Source: Paenibacillus sp. PL91
GTDB taxonomy: Bacteria; Bacillota; Bacilli; Paenibacillales; Paenibacillaceae
Direction: 5' to 3'
Assembly (NCBI RefSeq): GCF_012935325.2
Contig: NZ_JABBYG020000001.1
Span: 62,001 to 126,000, forward strand
DNA length: 64,000 nucleotides
Part shown: one piece after another, positions 25,086 to 34,564 of the stretch
How the letters are laid out: each line of letters begins with the position of its first letter
Numbering within the stretch: the first letter of the stretch is position 1
Program-made: the position numbers and the translations under genes
The notes under the pieces: model-generated
What the model was told of the DNA's origin: nothing
Databases searched by the model: none
The model's input: the letters and a program-made list of their open reading frames with translations, nothing else

Positions 25086-26231
25086 TTACTGCCGATTTCC
25101 GCGAGGGGGAAGCGGACCGAAAAATTGCAGGTAGTTACATTCAATGCGTCCATTGAACAGCTTCCGCTTCTTGTCGGCGGGACGGCCGAAATAATGCTCA
25201 ATCGTTGTGGAAGGGCTAATCGAGAAATACGACCACGTTGGATAGTGCAGCGCAGTAAGGCCGAATTGACGAAGGGCGGCCTCCGCTTGTACATCATCGC
25301 CGAGCCGTTCGCCATATGGCGGATTCGTAATGATCACGCCGTAATCGCCTTGCAGCTTTACCTTGGCAACAGGCTGAACGGAAAGCTTAATCTCTTTGCC
25401 AAAGCCAGCTTTTTTAATGGCTGCCTCAGCGATCTCGATCGCGCCCGGGTCAATATCAGAACCGGCAATCTGAAGCGGAATGTCATCCTTCACTAAATCA
25501 AAGGCCTCATCGCGCGCTTCCTCCCATAGCTCATTTGGAATAAGCGGCCAGCCTTCACTATTAAAGCTTCGACGAAGTCCTGGCGCAATATTCCATCCAA
25601 TCATCGCAGCTTCAATTAAAATGGTGCCAGATCCGCAAAAAGGATCATAAAGCGGCCGTTCTGGACGCCAACGGCTAAGCTGAACGAGAGCTGCGGCAAG
25701 CGTCTCCCGAATTGGAGCTTCAGTAGCTACTTTGCGGTAGCCCCGTTTATGCAAGCCGTCGCCTGTTGTATCGAGCGTGAGCATCGCCCGGTCATTCATC
25801 AAAGTAACCTCTATAACGTATCGTCCGCCGTCCTCGGGGAACCATTCGGTTCCGTAGCGATCGCTCATTTTATCGACGACGGCCTTTTTAACGATGCTTT
25901 GACAAGCTGGAACGCTTGTTAGCTGTGACTTTTGCGAGCGGCCGTTAACGGGAAATTCGCCGTCATTCGGAATCCACGTCGGCCAATCGAGCGCTTTTGT
26001 GCCTTCGAACAGCTCGTCGAATGTGGTCGCAGGAAACTCGCCCATTTTAATAAGAATTCTGCCTGCTGTACGCAGCCACAGGTTGGTACGGCAAATATCG
26101 ATCGGACCGCCTGTGAAATTAACGCGACCGTTTTCTACTTGAAGATCGGTATAACCCAAATCCTTCAGCTCGCGTGCGACAACCGCCTCAAGCCCCATCG
26201 GCGCGGTTGCGATTAGCTGTAACTTTTCCAT
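25086..26231 (-). CDS. THUMP-domain rRNA methyltransferase (RlmL-like)
   Basis: 381 residues. N-terminal ferredoxin-like/THUMP region (QLIATAPMGLEAVVARELKD, GRVNFTG), then a Rossmann methyltransferase: PLYDPFCGSGTILIEAAM (SAM site), IAGSDIDPGAIEIA, and VIITNPPYGER (NPPY, N2-guanine methylation motif). Matches YpsC/RlmL-N proteins that methylate 23S rRNA G2445. The ATG at 26231 starts at the family's usual MEKLQLIATAP; a longer frame to 26318 has no binding site. It lies 24 bp upstream of the LTA-synthase-like gene on the same strand. Confidence 0.9.
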   Translation of the reverse strand: MEKLQLIATAPMGLEAVVARELKDLGYTDLQVENGRVNFTGGPIDICRTNLWLRTAGRILIKMGEFPATTFDELFEGTKALDWPTWIPNDGEFPVNGRSQKSQLTSVPACQSIVKKAVVDKMSDRYGTEWFPEDGGRYVIEVTLMNDRAMLTLDTTGDGLHKRGYRKVATEAPIRETLAAALVQLSRWRPERPLYDPFCGSGTILIEAAMIGWNIAPGLRRSFNSEGWPLIPNELWEEARDEAFDLVKDDIPLQIAGSDIDPGAIEIAEAAIKKAGFGKEIKLSVQPVAKVKLQGDYGVIITNPPYGERLGDDVQAEAALRQFGLTALHYPTWSYFSISPSTTIEHYFGRPADKKRKLFNGRIECNYLQFFGPLPPRGNRQ

Positions 26232-26376
26232 TTTACACTCTCTTTTCATCAATTCTTGGTGACAGAAGCTGTCGCATTTAAAGCCAAAGCTTGTAACCCG
26301 GTGAACAAAATCATACAATCAAGTATAGGACAAACTAGGTTGTTATTACAAATTGTAAATTGGAGAGAGAAGAACA

Positions 26377-27006
26377 ATGTTGCTGAACGAACAATATGTC
26401 GATTCGCTTTATGGGGCAGATGCCGATCTTGAACGCGCAAAAGCGGGAATAGCAGCGAACGGAATGCCGGATATTTCGGTTGCTGACGGCTATGGCAGGC
26501 TGCTTACAATGCTTGTATCGTTATCGAAGGCTGAGAATATCGTTGAAATAGGGGCGCTGGGTGGATATAGCGGCATTTGCTTGGCGCGCGGGCTGCGAGA
26601 GGGCGGAAAGCTGGTATCGCTTGAGCTGCTTCAAAACTATGCGGATCTAGCCAAGGTTCATATGGAAGCGGCTGGGTTGGGTGACAAGGTAGATTACATG
26701 GTGGGCGACGCGAGGCAAAGCTTAGAGGAGCTGAAGTCAGCTGGCCGGAAGTTTGATTTCTTCTTCATCGATGCGGATAAGGAAGGCTACCCGGCCTATT
26801 TGGATTATGCGATCGCCTTAGCTAACCCTGGAGCCATTATTGTAGGCGATAATATTTTGCTGCGAGGCAGAACAACCGATCCGGCGAAAGAGGGGCCTTC
26901 CGTTCGCGCTGTACGTTCCTTTAATGAAACGATCGCGTCAGACGAGAGATTGCAGAGCACGGTGCTGCCCGGATATGATGGTCTCGCGATTGCAATCGTA
27001 AAGTAA
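26377..27006 (+). CDS. SAM-dependent O-methyltransferase (YrrM-like)
   Basis: 209 residues of the class I O-methyltransferase family 3 (COMT/YrrM-like). NIVEIGALGGYSGICLARGL is motif I, KLVSLELLQNYADLA motif II, FDFFFIDADKEGYPAYL holds the metal-binding Asp, and GAIIVGDNIL the next ligand pair. GGAGAGAG site. Divergent from the RlmL-like gene; the 145-bp gap contains a TTACAA-A-TTGTAA palindrome. Substrate unknown; YrrM homologues modify tRNA. Confidence 0.85.
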   Translation: MLLNEQYVDSLYGADADLERAKAGIAANGMPDISVADGYGRLLTMLVSLSKAENIVEIGALGGYSGICLARGLREGGKLVSLELLQNYADLAKVHMEAAGLGDKVDYMVGDARQSLEELKSAGRKFDFFFIDADKEGYPAYLDYAIALANPGAIIVGDNILLRGRTTDPAKEGPSVRAVRSFNETIASDERLQSTVLPGYDGLAIAIVK

Positions 27007-27017
27007 GTTTAATTAAG

Positions 27018-27070
27018 AAAGCACAGAGCCGCTTCGTTTTTTGTTGAAGGGGGACAGTGCTTTTTTTTGT
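27018..27070 (+). terminator. intrinsic terminator
   Basis: AAAGCAC pairs with GTGCTTT, with an inner CTTC/GAAG stem, followed by eight Ts. Confidence 0.75.
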
Positions 27071-27134
27071 TGCTGTAGGGTTGTTGTGATGCTGCTTCTA
27101 GTAATGTTGCTGGAAAACAGGAGCAGCTATGCGC

Positions 27135-27185
27135 GCTTACAGAGTGAGTTCGGCGTGTGCAGATGGGCGAAAGGTCGCTGTAAGC
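27135..27185. repeat. short inverted repeat in a gene-free gap
   Basis: GCTTACAG (27135-27142) and CTGTAAGC (27178-27185) are perfect complements 35 bases apart, within the 335-bp gap 27007-27341. Apart from this and two terminators the gap holds nothing I recognise. Confidence 0.35.
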
Positions 27186-27266
27186 ACCTATTTGCGTACC
27201 GATAAAGTTAGTGTAGAGAGGTGACTGTGTACATGCTACTAAGTCACCAAGCTACCAAGTTGGCGC

Positions 27267-27318
27267 TCAAAAAGAAATGTGACGTGAGAATTTGGATTAC
27301 TCCAACGTCTCGCGTCAC
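27267..27318 (-). terminator. terminator of the MFS pump gene
   Basis: GTGACGTGAGA and TCTCGCGTCAC pair (one wobble) with a TTGGATTACTCCAA inner hairpin; on the minus strand a T-rich tail follows. Confidence 0.65.
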
Positions 27319-27341
27319 TTCGTCTTTGCTATTGAACGGCG

Positions 27342-28562
27342 TCAGCCGTCCTTGCTCTGCTGTTTCTGTGGCCGCTTGCGCAGCAGCGACTGCCATACCC
27401 ATCCTGCGTTAATCATTAGCATAACCGCGGAGAGGACGAACAAGCCTTGAATGCCAATCAAGCCGGAGAGGGCGCCGCCGGTGATCGGACCGATCATGTT
27501 GCCGAGGCTCATTGTGCTGGTGTTAAAGCTGTAGGAACGGCTCTCCATGCCGTCCGGTGTGTATTTGCGAATTAGGGAGTTTACCGCTGGAATAAGCCCC
27601 CCAAGAAAAATGCCAAGCACAAAGCGAGCGAGCAGCAATTGCCAAACCGTTCCAGCCAAAGCTTGCGGGATAAAAGCAAGCGAGGCACCGACAAGCGCGA
27701 CCCCGAGCACACGCTCCGCGCCAATGCGGTCGCTGAGCTTGCCGAGCAGCGGCGAGGCCACCAAATTGGAGAGGCCTGTAACAGAGCCGACAAAGCCGGC
27801 AAAGAAAGCAAGGTTAGCGGTAGTGCCATGAAGCTCCTGTACGTAGAGCGGAATAAGCGTCATCGGGCTCATCATCGCAAATTGGATGAGAAACGTAACC
27901 GCAAACAAGGCAGTTAGCTGCGGAATGCCGCTTAGCTTCCGAAAGCCTTCAATGACGGATGCCTGCATGCGGGCAGCTGCCTTCATCCGGTCAAAGGGCT
28001 CTTTTACGACGAACAAAGCAAGCAGCGAAGCCGCAAAAAGCAAAGCCCCCGTCAAATAGAAAATGGGGCGGAAGCCGATCGTATCCGCCATTAAGCCACC
28101 GATGAATGGACCAAGAATCGTTCCCGCAATACCCCCGGATTGAATCGTACCCATCGCGAAGCCCATCCGATTTTTTGGCGTCGTTGCCGAAATCAATGCG
28201 ATTGAGGCAGGATTAAAGCCGGAAATCGTACCATTTACCATTCGAAGCAGCAGCAGATGCCACGGATTGGTGGCAAAGCCCATCAACACCATAACGATCG
28301 ACATGCCGAAGCCAGAGCGAAGCAGCATCATTTTACGACCGTATCGGTCGGCCATTTTGCCCCAAATCGGTTGGAAAATAAACGACGTAACAAAGTTTCC
28401 GGCAAAAATAAATCCAGCCCAAACGCCGATCTCATGCTTATCCGATAAGCCTAAATCAAATTGCAAATAAAGAGACAGGAACGGAATGATCATCGTCATC
28501 CCAGCCATAACGAGAAACTGTCCGAACCACAACACGACCAGATTTTTTTTCCATTGTTCCAT
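27342..28562 (-). CDS. MFS drug exporter (DHA1-type)
   Basis: 406 residues, 12 TM segments. GKMADRYGRKMMLLRSG (motif A), LLLLRMVNGTISGF (motif B) and GTILGPFIGGLMAD (motif C), with a second motif A at LLGKLSDRIGAE. Resembles Bacillus YttB/MdtG-like multidrug exporters. The C-terminus is basic and Gln-rich. There is no ribosome binding site before the ATG, and a TGTTATAAT extended -10 box ends six bases upstream, so the message may be leaderless. It follows the DUF4956 gene by 61 bp but probably has its own promoter. Confidence 0.88.
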   Translation of the reverse strand: MEQWKKNLVVLWFGQFLVMAGMTMIIPFLSLYLQFDLGLSDKHEIGVWAGFIFAGNFVTSFIFQPIWGKMADRYGRKMMLLRSGFGMSIVMVLMGFATNPWHLLLLRMVNGTISGFNPASIALISATTPKNRMGFAMGTIQSGGIAGTILGPFIGGLMADTIGFRPIFYLTGALLFAASLLALFVVKEPFDRMKAAARMQASVIEGFRKLSGIPQLTALFAVTFLIQFAMMSPMTLIPLYVQELHGTTANLAFFAGFVGSVTGLSNLVASPLLGKLSDRIGAERVLGVALVGASLAFIPQALAGTVWQLLLARFVLGIFLGGLIPAVNSLIRKYTPDGMESRSYSFNTSTMSLGNMIGPITGGALSGLIGIQGLFVLSAVMLMINAGWVWQSLLRKRPQKQQSKDG

Positions 28563-28568
28563 AAGCGA

Positions 28569-28577
28569 ATTATAACA
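28569..28577 (-). promoter_or_regulatory. extended -10 box abutting the MFS start codon
   Basis: Minus strand TGTTATAAT, then TCGCTT and the ATG at 28562. Transcription would begin at about the start codon. Confidence 0.5.
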
Positions 28578-28623
28578 TAAGTTTTATTGAAACTTCATTT
28601 AACCATTAATCGTAAAGCAGCTG

Positions 28624-29304
28624 CTACTGCGCGTAATCGCCAGTATAATTAATAAGCGAAACGTCGATTACACCATCAATTGCGGACAATACGTTCACAA
28701 ACGACGTATTGTCGTCCCGGAGTCGGATTTCAATCGTCATCTCAATGTAATCTTTACGGACTGTTTTCGACTTAAGGGTGTAATTTAGCTTGCGGATCTG
28801 GGACCGAACCCCTGTTATCGCTACCTCTGAATGACGAATAATGAGCAGATATGGCTGCTCCCGTACTTTGCGTCTAGATAGCCATATGAGCGCCAGGCCG
28901 ATCGCGAGCGAGCCAATCAGGGCAACCGGATACATTTTTGCGCCTGTCGCAATGCCTACGGATATCGCCCAGAACATATAGACGATGTCGAGCGGGTCCT
29001 TCACCGCTGTTCGGAAACGGACGATGCTGAGTGCGCCGACCATGCCGAGCGACAAAACAATATTCGTGCTGATTGTCATAATAATTAGGGCAGTAATCAT
29101 CGTCATTAACACGAATGTCACATTGTAATTGTAGCTGTAAACGACGCCTCGGAATGTTTTTTTGTAAACATAGAAGATGAACAGGCCGATGCCGAACGAG
29201 GCGATGAGACCGATCAGAACGTCGATATACGAAACACTGCGGAACGCTTCTAAATGAAGCATGCTCTTCTTGAATAGATCTTGAAAGTTAACGTTCTCTC
29301 CCAT
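28624..29304 (-). CDS. DUF4956 membrane protein
   Basis: 226 residues. Three or four TM helices (~25-140) with the DUF4956 signature GALSIVRFRTAVKDPLDIVY followed by MFWAISVGIATGA, then a cytoplasmic ferredoxin-like tail. DUF4956 genes commonly accompany VTC-domain and CotH genes, as here. Function unknown; the family association suggests a membrane partner for the polyphosphate polymerase. ATG at 29304 preceded by AGAGGTG. Eleven bases downstream of the VTC gene, last of the Pel-type operon. Confidence 0.85.
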   Translation of the reverse strand: MGENVNFQDLFKKSMLHLEAFRSVSYIDVLIGLIASFGIGLFIFYVYKKTFRGVVYSYNYNVTFVLMTMITALIIMTISTNIVLSLGMVGALSIVRFRTAVKDPLDIVYMFWAISVGIATGAKMYPVALIGSLAIGLALIWLSRRKVREQPYLLIIRHSEVAITGVRSQIRKLNYTLKSKTVRKDYIEMTIEIRLRDDNTSFVNVLSAIDGVIDVSLINYTGDYAQ

Positions 29305-29315
29305 GTGCTTCACCT

Positions 29316-30026
29316 CTATCGTTTGAAATGTTGCTTGGCGGTTTCTCGGCATATGACATACTTCGAGATGGCAGACCGATTGCTTGCATGCGGACTGGCC
29401 AGCACACGAATCATCTCTGGCAGGTACTCGTTGTATTTGACCTCTAAGATCGTCCGAGTCGGATCCAGCGTTTCCGTTAATATTAGTCCGGGATCAAATA
29501 AATCGTACGTATTAATCCCTGCAGCCAGCCGTTTGTCAAAGGTGATGCGAACATCCCCATGCTCATATACGTAAGCTTCCCTTGTGTAATCGACGATGGA
29601 TGCAGGGCGATAGTCATCATGCACGAGAGCACGGTAAAAGTCCTGCACCAGCGGAATGGTCGAGGAGTGCAGGCATGACGCGTCCCCCCTCAAAATCCGA
29701 TCGTAATCACTCCTAGCAAGGCTTGCCGATTCCTTGTTTACGTATTCTCCGAATTTGTTCTTTCGCTCCAGCTTGATCGTCTTGTCGCTTCCGTTATAGA
29801 TACGGATGCGGTATTTGTGGCGTCGGAATATACCATTCGATTTATCAAGCAAGGCAATGTCTTGAGGATTGTCGAAATAGAGGCTGCGGATGCCGTAGCC
29901 TTCTTCGCCGATTGCGTGAGAATCAAGAGGCAGCAGGGCGTTTACGCGCTTCCGCAGCGTCAAATACTCATGTGGGTGCAAATAATATTTCAGCTCATGC
30001 CTGAGCTTTCGTCCGAGAAATTCCAA
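29316..30026 (-). CDS. VTC-domain polyphosphate polymerase
   Basis: 236 residues, one VTC domain of the tunnel triphosphatase (TTM) superfamily, which in yeast Vtc4 makes polyphosphate from ATP. Basic tunnel and metal residues are visible: RHELKYYL, YGIRSLYFDN, KYRIRIYNGS followed by KTIKLERKNK, VDYTREAYVY, VRITFDKRL, ILEVKYNEYLP and SAISKYVICRE. TTG start eight bases after AAGGTG; it begins one base after the pelG-cotH stop codon, so translation is probably coupled. No membrane segment of its own; DUF4956 next door may anchor it. Confidence 0.88.
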   Translation of the reverse strand: MEFLGRKLRHELKYYLHPHEYLTLRKRVNALLPLDSHAIGEEGYGIRSLYFDNPQDIALLDKSNGIFRRHKYRIRIYNGSDKTIKLERKNKFGEYVNKESASLARSDYDRILRGDASCLHSSTIPLVQDFYRALVHDDYRPASIVDYTREAYVYEHGDVRITFDKRLAAGINTYDLFDPGLILTETLDPTRTILEVKYNEYLPEMIRVLASPHASNRSAISKYVICRETAKQHFKR

Positions 30027-30027
30027 G

Positions 30028-33000
30028 TTACTTCACCTTCGCTTCCCTTACTCCGTAAATGCGATTGCCTTCTATGTCAAAATAAATATCGAAGGCGGTT
30101 TGTTTGTGTCCAGGCTTATCGCGAGCGATAACTTTCCAATAATAGGTGCCCGGGGAGAGCGCAAGCTCTACCTTCGTGTCTTGTAGATTTAGCTGCTTAT
30201 GGACAATTCGGGTGAAGGCAGGGTCCTTCGCAACCGTTAAGTCATATAAAATATCGTCTCCTTGCAAGTCGAACGCAGGATCCCAGAAAAACGTCTGCTT
30301 GCCATCTTTAGTCGCAACATCCCCGAGAAAGAAAGGCTTAGGCTTTTGGATATCCTTAGTGAATCGTTCTAGCGATCGGAGCGGAACACCTGCGATCCGT
30401 TCGTATTCCTTGCCCAGCTCATCGACCTGAATCGACATGAAGTTGATATCTGGCGCCCGTTTGATGAATGGCTCAGCAACGCCTCGCAAAGGTTCTAGCA
30501 TTTGTCTGACAGATTCGTTATTGATCGTTACATACAACTCGTCGAGCTTGTCTTTCAGCAACCGGACATGCGCTTCGCTGCGGAAGAATCGGTTATGCAG
30601 CCGACTTCCCCAGAAGTTGCTAATTCCGTTTTCGTAACTGTCGATGCTGCTCGCATCACGTGGCAGTTCCCAACCGCCGTCATAGTCCCAGGGGAGGAAG
30701 TACCATTTGCTCGAATTAAGTGGTGAATAGAGCAGGAAGTTTTGAGAGGACGTATCCATATTGTCCATCAAAATGTTAGCGGCGAGCCAAGTTAAATAAT
30801 TATCAAGGTCAAAATGCTTCTCGAATACGTCTTCGATCGGAATGGCCATATTGTTTACGTCGTCCAGCATGGCAAGGAGCTTGTCGTGGTCCTCACGCCC
30901 GTTAATTTCAAGCCGCGCCTCGAACGCTGCTTTATTGTAATTTGGATCGCTTTGTGATTTAAGATCGTCCGGGTAACGGAAAAACTCGAACATGACCGCT
31001 TTGTACAGCTGGCCGTACGGATCGAGCCAGTGGTTTTTCAGAAACATTTCATTCGGCTGCTCAATTTGCGTAAACAAGCCATAGTCCTCGAACGGCTTGT
31101 CCGAATTGCCGCCTTCGGTCAGATCTTTGACGTAAAGTTGTACGAACTGCGTACGAAGGCTGGTAATATTCGGCAGCGTCTCCAAGATATCAAAGCTAAG
31201 CTTGTTACGGATACGAGAGGGATCGAACGCGTGCTTGTTCAGGTTGAGCGTCCGTTGATCATGCCAGAGGCCGGACTGATCGTTTAGCTTGATTTTGTAA
31301 GACCGCTGAGATGCGTATCTTGACGAATTGCCGCGAAGAGTGATTTTTCCGTTCGCATCCGTCATACCGTAACCGAACATGCCTGATTTTGGTCCGCTCC
31401 CATCGGCCGAGCCTTCCTGAACGATGACATTCAGATCGCCTTCTAGCATACGTTCACGTATCCGGTTGAGTGAATACCACGTCAGCGGCTCCTTTTCGTC
31501 TGTGTCCTCTGGAAGGATGGTGATGTACATCGGCACGACTGACCTGTCGTCGTCACGCTCGAATAGCTTTTTATCTTCGGTCAAGCCGTTACTCTTCACG
31601 ACGTTAGATACGTCTGGCTCAACGGTGTTCGCTTCCGTCTGCGCATCTATGCTGCTGTTGTCCGAGCATGCGGAGAGCAGCACGACGATACCTATGAGAA
31701 GCACGGCGGTCGTTGATGCTTTGCCGCGCCATCGCCTCAAGAAAGACGATTTTCGAGAAGTCGTAATCGGCTGGGAGCAGAACGTGTAGTAGTCGATATT
31801 ACGCACGTACAGCATCAGCCTGCCCAGCGACATGGCGAGCGTCAGCAGCGCGGCGAGAAACAAGCCAAGTCCGTGATAGCCGGCGTGCATCGTCCAAAAC
31901 GTAAATGTGGCATTCAAGACAACGAATAGGCCGCTTATGATCAATACACCTTTACGGTCATCGAAGTAAAGCATCATCAGCATGACGATAAAGGAGGTAA
32001 TGAACAGATAATAACCGAGCACTAAAATAGTAAAAGCATAAAATTGTTCCATCGTCAGGCCGATTGCGGGGAGAATCTTAATGCCTAGCGCCAGCGATAC
32101 GACGGTAAAGAGCAGCTGAACTTCCATGATGAAGCTGATTTCTTGAACGAGCGTACCCTGCATTTCTTTTTTGGCTATTGTAATATCGGTTAGCGTGCCG
32201 CCGTTTAATATTTTGTTATAGTAGGCGCGGAATTTCTCGTAGAAAGAGGTTTCGACTGACACGACGAAGGTAACAAGCGTCGGAATAACGGTCAGATAAG
32301 CGTAAAAGACCGGCAAATCAAAGAATGGCGAAATGATATAATGCTCGGCGACGCGAAAATGTCCAGGTCCAAGCCAATAGATGAAGCTGTGGATGTAGAC
32401 GCCAGCGTAAAAGAATGTCCCAATAAAGAACAGCGACGGATACTTGCCGAGATAAGAGAGAAAGCTCCAATATATCCGGCTTTGCTTAGGCGGGAAAAAC
32501 TGTTCGAAATGCCTTGCAGACAGAAGGATGACGATAAAGAAGCCGGCGACAATTGCGGACAGAACGGAAGCTGCGCTGTCATACGGAGTAAAGGAGAGCA
32601 GCAGCCATGCACCGATCGTCGCACAGACCACTCCGATCAGAAAGCTTCTTACAATCCGTTTGTAATCCTTGAGCGCAGATAGATGCACCGTTTGCAGCCA
32701 AATGATGATTAGCTCAGAGAACAGTAAGTAAGTAACTATTTTATAGCCGAATCCGACTGGCATACCGCGTAGAAATAACCAAGCAGTCAATGCACCGAAC
32801 GGCAGGCAGACAGCTATCGAGCCGTAATAGGAAGAGAGCAGATGCTCATATTTTTTCAAATACATCATGTCAGCGATAAAACGGGTTAGAACCATCGACA
32901 GCCCACCGGTAATCAGTACGGAGAAGATGAAGCAGTAGACGATAGTCGTCAGGAACAGCTCTTTCTCCAGAAAGGGTACGCCCGATAGCGTCATCAACCA

Positions 33001-33138
33001 CTGCATGCCTACGACCATGAACATACAGAGCATCATCGGTCCGATCGTCGTCAGAGACGAGTAGGCGTAGGCGATTGCGTTATTCATAAGTCCCTGGCCG
33101 TTAAAGAGTTTTCTCAGTTCGAAGCCGATGCCTGCCAT
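30028..33138 (-). CDS. PelG-CotH fusion: Pel flippase-like membrane protein with extracytoplasmic CotH kinase
   Basis: 1036 residues. Residues 1-~450 are PelG-like: MAGIGFELRKLF start and about 12 TM helices of the MOP flippase superfamily, which exports Pel polysaccharide. After a basic stretch (RKSSFLRRWRGK) comes VLLIGIVVLLSAC, a lipobox-like signal ending at Cys491. Then a polar linker and a CotH kinase domain (~540-905) with LRGNSSRYASQRSYKIKL (nucleotide-binding region) and WYFLPWDYDGGW (Asp818 and Asp820, metal binding), and a Fn3-like end (~940-1030). CotH proteins phosphorylate Ser/Thr of coat proteins. The internal lipobox suggests an in-frame merger of pelG with a CotH lipoprotein gene. 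Start overlaps pelF by 25 bp; GGAGGG site. Confidence 0.85.
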   Translation of the reverse strand: MAGIGFELRKLFNGQGLMNNAIAYAYSSLTTIGPMMLCMFMVVGMQWLMTLSGVPFLEKELFLTTIVYCFIFSVLITGGLSMVLTRFIADMMYLKKYEHLLSSYYGSIAVCLPFGALTAWLFLRGMPVGFGYKIVTYLLFSELIIIWLQTVHLSALKDYKRIVRSFLIGVVCATIGAWLLLSFTPYDSAASVLSAIVAGFFIVILLSARHFEQFFPPKQSRIYWSFLSYLGKYPSLFFIGTFFYAGVYIHSFIYWLGPGHFRVAEHYIISPFFDLPVFYAYLTVIPTLVTFVVSVETSFYEKFRAYYNKILNGGTLTDITIAKKEMQGTLVQEISFIMEVQLLFTVVSLALGIKILPAIGLTMEQFYAFTILVLGYYLFITSFIVMLMMLYFDDRKGVLIISGLFVVLNATFTFWTMHAGYHGLGLFLAALLTLAMSLGRLMLYVRNIDYYTFCSQPITTSRKSSFLRRWRGKASTTAVLLIGIVVLLSACSDNSSIDAQTEANTVEPDVSNVVKSNGLTEDKKLFERDDDRSVVPMYITILPEDTDEKEPLTWYSLNRIRERMLEGDLNVIVQEGSADGSGPKSGMFGYGMTDANGKITLRGNSSRYASQRSYKIKLNDQSGLWHDQRTLNLNKHAFDPSRIRNKLSFDILETLPNITSLRTQFVQLYVKDLTEGGNSDKPFEDYGLFTQIEQPNEMFLKNHWLDPYGQLYKAVMFEFFRYPDDLKSQSDPNYNKAAFEARLEINGREDHDKLLAMLDDVNNMAIPIEDVFEKHFDLDNYLTWLAANILMDNMDTSSQNFLLYSPLNSSKWYFLPWDYDGGWELPRDASSIDSYENGISNFWGSRLHNRFFRSEAHVRLLKDKLDELYVTINNESVRQMLEPLRGVAEPFIKRAPDINFMSIQVDELGKEYERIAGVPLRSLERFTKDIQKPKPFFLGDVATKDGKQTFFWDPAFDLQGDDILYDLTVAKDPAFTRIVHKQLNLQDTKVELALSPGTYYWKVIARDKPGHKQTAFDIYFDIEGNRIYGVREAKVK

Positions 33139-34559
33139 CGTTTTCCCTCCTCGTAATTCGAATAAACCTTGCGGTAATCCTCAATAAATTTTTCGCGTGT
33201 ATAGGTGGCAGTGGCGCGCAAAAGCCCATTTCTACCCATTTCCTCTCGCTGATTGCGGTTTTTGCATAGATTAATGATCGCAGCCGCCATCTGGTCGTAA
33301 TGCATGACGGGCACCACGATGCCTGCAGGCCCGATCCCGTCGTCAAGCCCCTGAAGCAGCTCTTTACAGCTGCCGACATCAGTCGTTATGCATGGCTTGG
33401 ACGCTGCCATTGCTTCCAGAACGGCAAGCGGCATACCCTCGCTGACGCTCGAGAGCAGAATAATGTCCATCCTTGCTAGATAATCTTTGATCCGAACCGA
33501 ACCCGTGAAAATAATGTCCGTTACCTGCAGTGTCTCTACCAGCTGCAAGCATTCCTCATAGTACTCTTCGTTCTCTTCGGCAGGACCCATAATGTATAGC
33601 TCGGCTTCTGGAACCTCGCGCTTGACGAGAGAGAAGCTTTGAATCAGCGTCTTGATATCTTTGATCGGCACGATGCGTACGATGGCGCCTAAGCGGATTT
33701 TCCCGTTTTCGCCAGCCGGAGGGCCTGCGATATCAGCGTAATCGGAAACATTGACGCCGTTTGGGATGATTTTGATTTTATTCTCGTCGCAGCCAAGCTC
33801 GATTTCAATTTCCTTGTTTCGATTAAACAGGGTAATCACTTCATCGGTAGATTCATAAGCGGCTTCAGAAAGCCGGTAGAAATATTCGATCCACAGGTCT
33901 TTGAAGTAGCCTTTGACCCAAGCCGCCTTAATGATTTCTTCCTCGCGCTCTCTCGAGTAGATGCCATGCTCCGTCAATACATAAGGAGCGCCGTAAAGAT
34001 GCTTGGCGAGCGCTCCGACAACGCCGGCATATCCGGTCGATACGCTATGATACAAGTCAGCCTTTGGAATGTCGCTTCGAATAGTCTGGAAAAGGGGAAG
34101 GACCATAGAACGAACGGTCCAGAACATTTCCGTAAAGGGAACTTGGGCATATTTATCTTGGCAAAGCTCAACCAGTATATCGAAAAAATCCTTGCTCATT
34201 AGAAAATCCGCCGCTGCTCGCAGCTTCTTGGCCCGGAGCAGGTCGAAGATACCGCTCCAATTGACTTCGCCGCCCGCACCAAGAAGGGAGCGGATTGCGT
34301 TTCGTTGAGCATCCGATAGACGGAACCTATGGCCGCTTTCGCCATGCTCATTCAAATACGCGTCCAGAAACAGCTCCTTTACCTCGGCAATGTTGGGAGG
34401 CAGCGTATACTTGAACTGGCCGCGCTGCTTCTCGTTTGCAACGATTGCGAAGATTACGAATTCATGCTCAGGCATATTCGTAACTAATGAATGAATCCAG
34501 CTTGATACACCGCCGGTGATATGAGGGTATGAGCCTTCAGCAATGATGCAAATTCGCAT
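33114..34559 (-). CDS. pelF: PelF-like GT4 glycosyltransferase
   Basis: 481 residues. MRICIIAEGSYPHITGGVSSWIHSL start and long N-terminal domain match PelF, the cytosolic UDP-sugar transferase that polymerises Pel. GT-B fold of family GT4: LTEHGIYSRERE, IIPNGVNV, IRLGAIVRIVPIKDI, and SEGMPLAVLEAMA (Glu-x7-Glu). Site GGGAG. It begins 5 bp after the deacetylase-like gene and overlaps pelG-cotH. Confidence 0.92.
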   Translation of the reverse strand: MRICIIAEGSYPHITGGVSSWIHSLVTNMPEHEFVIFAIVANEKQRGQFKYTLPPNIAEVKELFLDAYLNEHGESGHRFRLSDAQRNAIRSLLGAGGEVNWSGIFDLLRAKKLRAAADFLMSKDFFDILVELCQDKYAQVPFTEMFWTVRSMVLPLFQTIRSDIPKADLYHSVSTGYAGVVGALAKHLYGAPYVLTEHGIYSREREEEIIKAAWVKGYFKDLWIEYFYRLSEAAYESTDEVITLFNRNKEIEIELGCDENKIKIIPNGVNVSDYADIAGPPAGENGKIRLGAIVRIVPIKDIKTLIQSFSLVKREVPEAELYIMGPAEENEEYYEECLQLVETLQVTDIIFTGSVRIKDYLARMDIILLSSVSEGMPLAVLEAMAASKPCITTDVGSCKELLQGLDDGIGPAGIVVPVMHYDQMAAAIINLCKNRNQREEMGRNGLLRATATYTREKFIEDYRKVYSNYEEGKRWQASASN

Positions 34560-34564
34560 TGTCG

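Noticed and set aside
26346..26358. TTACAA-A-TTGTAA palindrome before the O-methyltransferase gene
   Set aside because: Short and AT-rich; no regulator gene nearby to link it to.
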